6,544 bases of DNA from Thiobacillus sp. (GTDB taxonomy: Bacteria > Pseudomonadota > Gammaproteobacteria > Burkholderiales > Thiobacillaceae), in the NCBI GenBank assembly GCA_018780025.1, contig JADMKH010000051.1, positions 1 to 6,544 on the forward strand. Reading direction: 5' to 3'. A program made the position numbers and the translations under genes. Of the stretch, positions 1 to 4,716 are shown piece after piece. How positions within the stretch are numbered: position 1 is the stretch's first letter; every line of letters begins with the position of its first letter. The notes under the pieces were generated by a model. It was given only the letters and a program-made list of their open reading frames with translations. It did not search any database and was not told the DNA's origin.

Positions 1-823
1 CAGTGGCGACGCTGTCGGTGCCGGTGCGGACCTGGCTGACGACATTGACCAGGCTGTCGTTCATGTCTTTGAGCGCTTGCATCAACTGGCCGATTTCATC
101 GTTGGAGTGGACGTCGATGCGGCTGGTCAGATCGCCGCCGGCAACCGTTTCGGCAATCCTGACGGCCCGCTTGAGCGGGGTGGTGATCGAGCGGGTGATA
201 TGCCAGGCGATGAAGGCGCCCAGCAGCAGCGCGGCGGCGGCAAGGGCGAACATGAGCATGCGGGCGTTTTCGTAGGCGGCATTGGATTCTGCAACGGCAA
301 CGGCTGTTGCCTTTTCCTGGAATTCAACCATGTTCTCCAGCGACTCGAGCCACAGTCCCTGCGCGGAACGAACCTCTCCAACAAGAAGTTGCGTCGCCCC
401 AATAGGGTTGCCCATTGCAAACTCCATCACTTTATCCAGCAAAGGATCGGTCTGCGCCCGAACGCCTGCCATCCTGGCGAGCAACGACATCTCCTCTTTA
501 CCTTGCACCATTTTGGCCAACTTATCGCTCGTCTCTGCGTATATTTCCCGCTGTTCCGAAATACGCTCCACTTCTTCGGCCATGCTCGTTTCATCGGTAA
601 GCAACACGAGATTGCGGGCCGCAATGGCGCCCGTTTGCATGGCGTCGCGCATTTTGCTGACCAGTTTGAGCTTGGCCATGTGCCCGCTGGCGACGTCTTC
701 AAGGTGACCGTGTATCTGCGACATGCGGATCAAGCCGAGTACGGCCATCAACAACATCAACACCAGAACCAGGCCGAAGCCCAATCCCATTCTGGCTCCG
801 ATTTTCATATTTTCGAGCGGCAT
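1..823 (-). CDS. Methyl-accepting chemotaxis protein, N-terminal part (runs off the left edge)
   Basis: Transmembrane chemoreceptor; the family senses ligands in the periplasm and controls CheA kinase through a cytoplasmic signalling domain. Of the 274 visible residues, 1-12 are a short cytoplasmic lead, about 13-32 are TM1 (MGLGFGLVLVLMLL), about 33-188 are a periplasmic helical region of the size and character of a four-helix-bundle (4HB_MCP) sensor, and about 189-209 are TM2. A HAMP domain follows (about 210-260: TTPLKRAV, then GGDLTSRI, then NDEIGQL). The methylation helices and the CheA/CheW-binding tip lie beyond the window. The start at 823 is chosen because AGGGG sits 5 nt upstream of its ATG; an in-frame ATG at 808 has no such site. 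Transcription would enter from the 824-960 gap, which carries an inverted repeat and a possible flagellar-type -10. The ligand cannot be told from sequence. The MCP assignment is secure from the TM-sensor-TM-HAMP order, although the diagnostic signalling tip is not visible. Confidence 0.9.
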   Translation of the reverse strand, partial: MPLENMKIGARMGLGFGLVLVLMLLMAVLGLIRMSQIHGHLEDVASGHMAKLKLVSKMRDAMQTGAIAARNLVLLTDETSMAEEVERISEQREIYAETSDKLAKMVQGKEEMSLLARMAGVRAQTDPLLDKVMEFAMGNPIGATQLLVGEVRSAQGLWLESLENMVEFQEKATAVAVAESNAAYENARMLMFALAAAALLLGAFIAWHITRSITTPLKRAVRIAETVAGGDLTSRIDVHSNDEIGQLMQALKDMNDSLVNVVSQVRTGTDSVAT

Positions 824-860
824 TTTTTCCCCTGTATGTCCACGCTTTGGATTTTCTGCC

Positions 861-898
861 CTCCAGGCTTCCTGATACGCACGAATTCAAGCCTGGAG
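861..898. repeat. 10-bp perfect inverted repeat in the MCP leader
   Basis: CTCCAGGCTT (861-870) and AAGCCTGGAG (889-898) are exact reverse complements separated by 18 bases. The repeat lies 37-75 bp upstream of the MCP start codon, inside the expected mRNA leader. No T-run follows on either strand, so it is not a standard rho-independent terminator. It could be an operator dyad or a leader hairpin. Confidence 0.6.
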
Positions 899-921
899 TG
901 CTACGGTGCAGTGGGCGCAAT

Positions 922-929
922 TTATCGGC
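922..929 (-). promoter_or_regulatory. Possible sigma-28 (FliA) -10 element for the MCP gene
   Basis: On the minus strand the octamer GCCGATAA matches the enterobacterial FliA -10 consensus exactly, about 100 bp before the MCP start. Chemoreceptor genes are commonly FliA-dependent. The expected -35 (TAAA about 15 nt upstream) is not recognisable; the corresponding bases are roughly CACG. This is therefore only half a promoter and may be chance. Confidence 0.25.
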
Positions 930-1094
930 GCCATATGACCGGGACGTGACTGCGCCTTGAAGATTTCACAGCGCGCGCTCAGGCCGGGGCTGGCGAGATG
1001 GCCGCGGGATCAACAGGGTGGGGGCCGGCAAGCACAGCCGGGGAAAACCGTTCAGCTCATGGCGCAACAAATTGGCGATGCACTCGGCTTCTGC

Positions 1095-1754
1095 TCAAAA
1101 CGGCACCGGACACACAAACGCAAGCGCCTCTCCCGTCGCCGGATGCGCGAAGCGCAACGACCCGGCGTGCAGCAACAGGCGCACAGCCATCGCCTGGATG
1201 TCTGCCGGCGCGTACAAAGTGTCGCCCAGAATCGGATGGCCCAACTCGCGGAGATGCAGACGTAACTGGTGCGAGCGGCCGGTGACCGGTTCGAGTTCGA
1301 CGCGGGTGCTTGAGCCGGATTCATCGTAGCCCAGCACGCGCCAGCGGGTGATGCTGGGCTTGCCATCCTGATGATCGATCATCCGCAAGGGGCGGTTCGG
1401 CCAGTCGGCGATGATGGGCAGATCGATAACGCCCCACGCCTCCAGCGGTGCCTCCAGCCGGCCGGCCACCACGGCGAGGTAGCGCTTGCCCACCTCGCGC
1501 GCCGCGAAGGCCATGCTCAGTGTGCGCTGCGCCGCCGCTCCACGCGCCAATACCATCAACCCGGAGGTGGCCATGTCCAGGCGATGCACGATCAGAGCGT
1601 CCGGATAACGGGCCTGCACCCGCCTGCTCAGGCAATCCTGCTTGTCGGCGCCGCGTCCCGGCACCGCGAGCAGGCCGCTGGGTTTGTCGACCACCAGCAG
1701 GCTGGCGTCAACGTAAAGCAGATCAATGGGCGAGGCGTTGGAATGCGTTGTCAT
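1095..1754 (-). CDS. rluA: RluA-type pseudouridine synthase (23S rRNA U746 / tRNA U32)
   Basis: Cytoplasmic RNA-modifying enzyme that isomerises uridine to pseudouridine. E. coli RluA acts on 23S rRNA position 746 and tRNA position 32. The 219-residue product has the length of E. coli RluA and shares its landmarks: VVDKPSGLLAVPGR (21-34), the catalytic loop HRLDMATSG with Asp60, DLPIIADWPNRP (111-122), which is close to E. coli DLPLICDWPNRP, then GRSHQLRLHL (159-168) and GHPILGD (172-178). No S4 domain is present, as expected for RluA rather than RluB/C/D. The start is uncertain: ATG at 1754 fits family length, while an in-frame ATG at 1781 would add nine residues; neither has a clear Shine-Dalgarno. 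The gene follows the metal-regulated operon by 138 bp on the same strand and could receive read-through, but its housekeeping role suggests its own control. Confidence 0.93.
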   Translation of the reverse strand: MTTHSNASPIDLLYVDASLLVVDKPSGLLAVPGRGADKQDCLSRRVQARYPDALIVHRLDMATSGLMVLARGAAAQRTLSMAFAAREVGKRYLAVVAGRLEAPLEAWGVIDLPIIADWPNRPLRMIDHQDGKPSITRWRVLGYDESGSSTRVELEPVTGRSHQLRLHLRELGHPILGDTLYAPADIQAMAVRLLLHAGSLRFAHPATGEALAFVCPVPF

Positions 1755-1821
1755 GGGGATGCAAATCGGCGGGATGACCATGATAGTCGCGAAGCCCGCC
1801 CGGCTCTAGCGGATCGAGCAT

Positions 1822-1859
1822 CGAAGCGACGGTGCGGGACCCGTTCGGCAATCGCTTCG
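1822..1859. repeat. 8-bp inverted repeat between the ccdA-like gene and rluA
   Basis: CGAAGCGA (1822-1829) and TCGCTTCG (1852-1859) are perfect reverse complements around a 22-base loop that itself contains CGGG-A-CCCG. It lies just after the stop codon of the last operon gene (1893), so it could form a 3' hairpin that protects or ends that transcript. No T-run follows on the minus strand, so intrinsic termination is not supported. Confidence 0.35.
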
Positions 1860-1892
1860 GCCTCATCGAGAATCCGCTGTATGCCGCCCCGG

Positions 1893-2588
1893 TCAGGCGG
1901 CCAGTTCGGGAATAATCATCAGGTAAGCGTTGAGCATGTAGAGCCCGGACAGGATCAGCAACAGTGCGCCGACGACTTCGAACCATTTTTGCTGATGCTG
2001 CAGCGACTTCAGGCTTTCCAGCCAACCCACCGCCCACGCGCCCAGAATGATCGGCACCGCGCGTCCCAGCGCAAACGCCAGCAACAAGGTGGCGCCAAAC
2101 AGCGGCGAGCCGATGCCGGTGGACACCCCCAGCAGGATCACCAGCGCCGGGGTGCAAAAAGGACACACTGCCACCGAGAACGGAATGCCCAGCAGGAATG
2201 CGCCCCAGCCGCTGTGCGCACGCCTGGCGCGTATACGGATCGTCGGCAACGGCAGCTTGATCCAGCCCGGCCACATCAATCCGAGCACGATCAGCAAGGG
2301 GCCGAGCACCAGTCCCCATTCCCGCCCCAGCACCTTTTCCACCCACAGGCCGCCCAGCCCGGCGGCAAAACCCATAACCAGATGGGTGAGGACCATGCCG
2401 AAGATGAACATGCTGCCGAACAGCACGGCGCGGCGGGTTTCATGCGCCTTGGTCACGTAGGCCAGCGACACCGGAATCGCGGCCAGCGCGACGGGGTTGA
2501 AACTGAATATGAATCCAGCCGCAAATCCAATGCTCAACGAGGCGAGACTGGCTTGCTCAAGCGTGCTGCGCAGGGTTTCCAGATCCAT
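1893..2588 (-). CDS. CcdA/DsbD-family membrane protein lacking the first-helix cysteine
   Basis: Inner-membrane protein of 231 residues with six predicted helices (about 18-40, 54-76, 92-106, 130-155, 163-187, 203-226), the length and topology of CcdA. Members of this family pass reducing equivalents across the membrane using one Cys in helix 1 (usually in a PC motif) and one in helix 4. Here helix 1 reads FSFNPVALAAIP, with Val33 where the Cys is expected. Helix 4 reads AVCPFCTPAL, with Cys142 and Cys145 forming a CxxC pair. These are the only cysteines. The start at 2588 is chosen because its ATG follows the upstream stop codon (TGA at 2590-2592) by one base, implying translational coupling; a longer in-frame extension would overlap the neighbouring ccdA-like gene. 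It is the last gene of the metal-regulated operon. It may have a changed mechanism, partner the intact paralogue, or do something other than electron transfer. Family assignment is firm, function is open. Confidence 0.85.
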   Translation of the reverse strand: MDLETLRSTLEQASLASLSIGFAAGFIFSFNPVALAAIPVSLAYVTKAHETRRAVLFGSMFIFGMVLTHLVMGFAAGLGGLWVEKVLGREWGLVLGPLLIVLGLMWPGWIKLPLPTIRIRARRAHSGWGAFLLGIPFSVAVCPFCTPALVILLGVSTGIGSPLFGATLLLAFALGRAVPIILGAWAVGWLESLKSLQHQQKWFEVVGALLLILSGLYMLNAYLMIIPELAA

Positions 2589-2589
2589 A

Positions 2590-3204
2590 TCAATATCCGG
2601 TTTTCCAGATGAAAAGGGCCACGCCCCACAACAGGGCTGTGGTGAGATAAGGGCTGAGCGCAGCAGATCGCCCGAGGAAGACGCGCGCATCCGCCCCCAG
2701 TCCGTGCATGCCGCCCCACAAGGTGGGCAGGCTGAACATGAGCGCAAATACGCCTCCCGCCAGCACGGCCACCGCTGGCTGCTGCGTCAACGCGGATAGC
2801 ATGCCGACGATCAACACCAGCGGCAGCGTGCACGCGGGCAAGGTGAGGCCGAGCTTCAAGCCTTGCGGCAAGGCCGCATGGCGCGGCACGAGGCGGAAAA
2901 ATTCGAGATGCGGCACCGGCAGATAGACCTTGCGGCTGACCAGATAAACGAGGCCAATCACGCCCAGCATCAACATCGCCGCCTGCGCCGACAGGGCCGT
3001 CAAACCGATCGCGGCGGCCACCCCGAATATCAGCGCCAGCAAGCCGATCCGCGACAACACCAATTGCGCCAGTGCAAGCGCGCGCCGGTTCAGCGGATCG
3101 TGATGCGCGCGCACCGCAAACAGGGTGTGGGTGGCAATGGTGCAGGGCTCGAAAAACGACAACACGCCCAGCACGAAAGCGACAATCAGCAAGACTGTTT
3201 CCAT
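2590..3204 (-). CDS. CcdA/DsbD-family transmembrane thiol-disulfide carrier
   Basis: A 204-residue, six-helix inner-membrane protein of the CcdA type, which moves electrons from cytoplasmic thioredoxin to periplasmic thiol proteins. The two diagnostic sites are intact: helix 1 has LSFFEPCTIATHTLF with Cys21 after Pro20, and helix 4 has LTLPACTLPLVL with Cys125. These are the only cysteines, exactly the redox pair required. Helices fall at about 4-18, 45-69, 75-90, 117-137, 144-165 and 186-201. Its ATG lies 11 nt after the stop of the small thioredoxin-like gene, with GGCGGG in between as a possible ribosome site, and its stop abuts the second ccdA-like gene. Gene order suggests that the CGKC protein upstream is its soluble partner. 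It could alternatively serve cytochrome c maturation, but no other maturation gene is visible here and the MerR-type control argues for a stress role. Confidence 0.87.
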   Translation of the reverse strand: METVLLIVAFVLGVLSFFEPCTIATHTLFAVRAHHDPLNRRALALAQLVLSRIGLLALIFGVAAAIGLTALSAQAAMLMLGVIGLVYLVSRKVYLPVPHLEFFRLVPRHAALPQGLKLGLTLPACTLPLVLIVGMLSALTQQPAVAVLAGGVFALMFSLPTLWGGMHGLGADARVFLGRSAALSPYLTTALLWGVALFIWKTGY

Positions 3205-3215
3205 GCGTGCCCGCC

Positions 3216-3473
3216 TTATTCCAGCCTGCGCAGCAACGCTGCCCGCAGCGTGCTGGCGCGCGGCAGCGAGGTGAATTCGAGCTTGCCGTCGATCGCAATG
3301 GAGGGCGAGGCCATGATGCCCAGGTCCACGGCGTAATCCATTTCTTCCAGGATGTTCACCTCGCGCCAGCTCACCTTGTCCGTGCCCAGGCTTTCAACCA
3401 CTTCCCTGAGCACGTCCCTGGCCTGCACGCATTTGCCGCAGCCCGGGGAAGAAAACACTTCAACCTTAAGCAT
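3216..3473 (-). CDS. Small thioredoxin-fold protein with CGKC active site
   Basis: An 85-residue, single-domain thioredoxin/glutaredoxin-fold protein of the short type (Thioredoxin_3-like). It begins with a beta strand (LKVEVFSS), followed by PGCGKC with Cys12 and Cys15 as the redox pair, and has the expected cis-proline region ASPSIAIDG with Pro57 facing the active site. There is no signal peptide, so it should act in the cytoplasm, reducing or being reduced by the membrane protein encoded next. ATG at 3473 lies inside the end of the regulator gene (8-nt overlap with its GCT TAA end), with AAGG 8 nt upstream, so translation is probably coupled. Family members elsewhere are linked to redox or metal stress, but the substrate here is unknown. 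A role in handling the thiol-binding metal sensed by the regulator is inference. Confidence 0.88.
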   Translation of the reverse strand: MLKVEVFSSPGCGKCVQARDVLREVVESLGTDKVSWREVNILEEMDYAVDLGIMASPSIAIDGKLEFTSLPRASTLRAALLRRLE

Positions 3474-3897
3474 CGCGGCCGCCTTGTGCATGCTTCGCGA
3501 CGCTGCTTTCCAGCGCCGCAAGAATGGGGCACGCATCCAGCGGGCGGGCTTCGTCATTGCAGGTGGCGATCAGTTCGCCCAGGGCGTGGGACATGAGTTG
3601 CAACGCGCGGATCTTGTGTTCCAGCTGCAGCTTCTTGCCGATGGCCACGCTGCGCACGTCCTTGCAGCAGGCTTCATCGCTACGCTTGAGCGCAAGCAGT
3701 TCGCCGATTTCGCCGAGGCTGAAACCGCACTGTTGTGCCTGGCGGATAAAACGCAGACGCCGAACCGCGTCTTCGTCATACAGGCGGTAGCCCGCTTCGG
3801 TTTTACCCGTGGGCGCGAGCAACCCTTCTTTTTCGTAATAACGCACCGTATCGGTCGACACGCCGACGTACTGTGCGAGTTTTCCAATGGCGTACAT
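3466..3897 (-). CDS. MerR-family heavy-metal-responsive regulator (ZntR/CadR/PbrR type)
   Basis: Dimeric DNA-binding protein that twists a promoter with an over-long spacer to activate it when metal binds. The 143 residues start with the MerR winged helix (YAIGKLAQYVGVSTDTVRYY, then GYRLYDEDAVRRLRFIRQAQ and GFSLGEIGELL to about 70), then a dimerisation helix (about 83-111) and a C-terminal metal loop. Candidate ligands are Cys77/Cys78, Cys113 and Cys123, spaced like the three Cys of CadR/PbrR. By alignment from memory, ZntR Cys115 and His119 correspond to Asn114 and Arg118, so a ZntR dinuclear zinc site is incomplete and a soft metal such as Cd or Pb is more likely. ATG at 3897 is preferred: GAGG lies 6 nt upstream and the predicted transcript start is about 20 nt upstream. 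A GTG at 3909 would add four residues but lacks this support. It is first in the operon, so it is autoregulated by the 3925-3956 promoter. Confidence 0.92.
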   Translation of the reverse strand: MYAIGKLAQYVGVSTDTVRYYEKEGLLAPTGKTEAGYRLYDEDAVRRLRFIRQAQQCGFSLGEIGELLALKRSDEACCKDVRSVAIGKKLQLEHKIRALQLMSHALGELIATCNDEARPLDACPILAALESSVAKHAQGGRDA

Positions 3898-3924
3898 GGC
3901 GGACCTCACGCTTCAATGACTGGC

Positions 3925-3956
3925 ATCCTAAACCCTGGAGTGTGGTCCGGAGTCAA
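3925..3956 (-). promoter_or_regulatory. MerR-type promoter and operator of the regulator-thioredoxin-ccdA operon
   Basis: Read on the minus strand, TTGACT (-35, 3951-3956) and TAGGAT (-10, 3925-3930) are separated by 20 bp, the over-long spacer typical of MerR-activated promoters. The spacer region carries a 22-bp dyad at 3932-3953, ACTCCGGA-N6-TCCAGGGT, with arms matching at 6 of 8 positions. It closely resembles the E. coli zntA operator (ACTCTGGA-N6-TCCAGAGT, from memory). The expected transcript start is near 3918, about 20 nt before the regulator ATG. Confidence 0.85.
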
Positions 3957-3986
3957 GCAAGGTGTCACCGACGCCACGGCACGGTA

Positions 3987-4069
3987 AAAACCGGGTTTTG
4001 TCGAGCCATTCCAGCGCGACAAGCAAACGGACACTTTAAAAACTGTCCAATTTAGTCAGGACCTGTCGC
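3987..4069. repeat. Cluster of TGTC/GACA half-sites and small palindromes
   Basis: Between the two divergent promoters lie AAAACCGGGTTTT (palindrome, 3987-3999), TGTCG (3999-4003), CGACA (4017-4021), GGACA (4029-4033), TGTCC (4044-4048) and TGTCG (4064-4068). GGACA-N10-TGTCC is a clean dyad, and GCGACA (4016-4021) pairs with TGTCGC (4064-4069) around it. Their position, roughly 90-160 bp upstream of the putative sigma-54 start near 4161, is where enhancer-binding activators usually bind. The binding protein is unknown. Confidence 0.4.
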
Positions 4070-4115
4070 AAATCGTCACCCTTTCACCGCGCCAGAAATT
4101 CGTTATTGCATTTAA

Positions 4116-4131
4116 ATTCAATTGCTTGAAT
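4116..4131. repeat. AT-rich palindrome, possible IHF site
   Basis: ATTCAATTGCTTGAAT is a 6-4-6 perfect inverted repeat. Read on either strand it matches the IHF consensus WATCAANNNNTTR with one mismatch. It sits immediately upstream of the -24 element, between the promoter and the TGTC half-site cluster, where DNA bending would help. It lies closer to -24 than most IHF sites, so this remains tentative. Confidence 0.35.
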
Positions 4132-4134
4132 ATC

Positions 4135-4150
4135 TGGAACCGGTCTTGCG
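4135..4150 (+). promoter_or_regulatory. Candidate sigma-54 (-24/-12) promoter of the glycine-zipper gene
   Basis: TGGAACC-N4-TTGCG fits the sigma-54 consensus TGGCACG-N4-TTGCW at 9 of 12 defined positions. The invariant GG (4136-4137) and GC (4148-4149) are exactly 10 bases apart. The start site would be near 4161, giving a leader of about 32 nt that ends in the GAGAGGA ribosome site. A sigma-70 alternative, TTGCAT (4106-4111) with GAATAT near 4128, is weaker. Confidence 0.5.
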
Positions 4151-4192
4151 TTCCCGCTGACAGCAATTCAACTTTCACATGAGAGGATCAAC

Positions 4193-4534
4193 ATGGTACA
4201 CAAACAAATACTTGTACTCACCGCTCTGGCCGTCTTTGCGGCACCCGCCTGCGCCGTTGATGGAAAGGCTGTGCTCGGGGGCGCCATTGGAGGCGGCACC
4301 GGCGCAGCCGTGGGGTCGGCCATTGGTGGCCGCGATGGGGCGATCATCGGGGGGGCCCTGGGCGGAGCCGCCGGCGCCGCCATTGCGACCAGTGGCTCCA
4401 AGGAAACCAAGGTGGTGACCAAGGAAATTGTTATCGAAAAGGAAGTGGTCTATGCACCGGCTGCGTCGGCCCGCCATGACAACGGCCTGCACCTCGGCCA
4501 CCACAAGAACAAACATGGGCGCGGCAAGGATTGA
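4193..4534 (+). CDS. Exported glycine-zipper protein with His-rich C-terminus
   Basis: Small envelope protein of 113 residues. Residues 1-21 form a signal peptide (VHKQ, hydrophobic ILVLTALAVFAAPA, cleavage after Ala-Cys-Ala21); the APAC segment is not a good lipobox. Residues 27-65 are a glycine zipper rich in GG, GA and AIGG repeats, including GGAIGGGTGAAVG and GGALGGAAGAA, the type of segment that packs as membrane-inserted hairpins in outer-membrane zipper proteins. Residues 69-87 are charged and valine-rich (KETKVVTKEIVIEKEVVY). The tail has His95, 100, 103, 104 and 108, a possible metal-binding patch. ATG at 4193 is set by the ribosome site GAGAGGA 5 nt upstream. It is monocistronic, with its own candidate sigma-54 promoter and a terminator, and diverges from the metal-type regulator. 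Function is unknown; an envelope-stress or surface-structural role is inference. Confidence 0.87.
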   Translation: MVHKQILVLTALAVFAAPACAVDGKAVLGGAIGGGTGAAVGSAIGGRDGAIIGGALGGAAGAAIATSGSKETKVVTKEIVIEKEVVYAPAASARHDNGLHLGHHKNKHGRGKD

Positions 4535-4613
4535 TGCCGTCCCTTTGCGCCGTCCGCTGACATCGCCGAACCAGACGCACAGGACACGCCCGACCGTTCT
4601 GTAAACCAGGGTG

Positions 4614-4654
4614 AGGGGGAAGTGGCCGGAATCCACTGGCCGCTTCCTCTTTTT
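4614..4654 (+). terminator. Rho-independent terminator after the glycine-zipper gene
   Basis: GGAAGTGGCC (4618-4627) pairs with GGCCGCTTCC (4638-4647) as a 10-bp stem with one G-U wobble around a 10-base loop. It is followed by CTCTTTTT ending at 4654. It lies 80 bp after the stop codon at 4534. An alternative shorter hairpin, AGTGG/CCACT, shares bases with it. On the minus strand no T-run follows, so it should stop plus-strand transcription only. Confidence 0.85.
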
Positions 4655-4716
4655 CCCGGGTGCCCAGCCACCCAAAACACGGCAACCGCTCACAATTGCC
4701 AGGCGAGTCCAGGGGG

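Noticed and set aside
77..949. Plus-strand open frame (290 codons) opposite the MCP gene
   Set aside because: Low-complexity His/Gln/Gly-rich translation, antisense to a clear TM-sensor-TM-HAMP protein; no family resemblance.
978..1094. Open frame continuing about 40 codons past the rluA stop, with a run CIANLLRHELN that looks protein-like
   Set aside because: No start codon with a ribosome site, no recognisable family, and the rluA stop is at the expected family length; too short to call a pseudogene.
1822..1859. Inverted repeat as a terminator of the metal-type operon
   Set aside because: The stem is followed by TCGATCC-like sequence with no T-run on the minus strand, so intrinsic termination is not supported; kept only as a repeat.
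1782..1892. Short reading frame RILDEAEAIAERVPHRRFDA in the gap between the second ccdA-like gene and rluA
   Set aside because: No start or ribosome site and no family match that I can name; treated as non-coding spacer with an inverted repeat.
1371..2612. Long plus-strand open frame (413 codons) opposite rluA and the second ccdA-like gene
   Set aside because: Its product is Gln/His/Arg-rich without any recognisable domain, and it lies antisense to two clear family members; it is a high-GC antisense shadow.
3987..3999. AAAACCGGGTTTT as a terminator
   Set aside because: Only one base could form the loop and no gene ends nearby on either strand.
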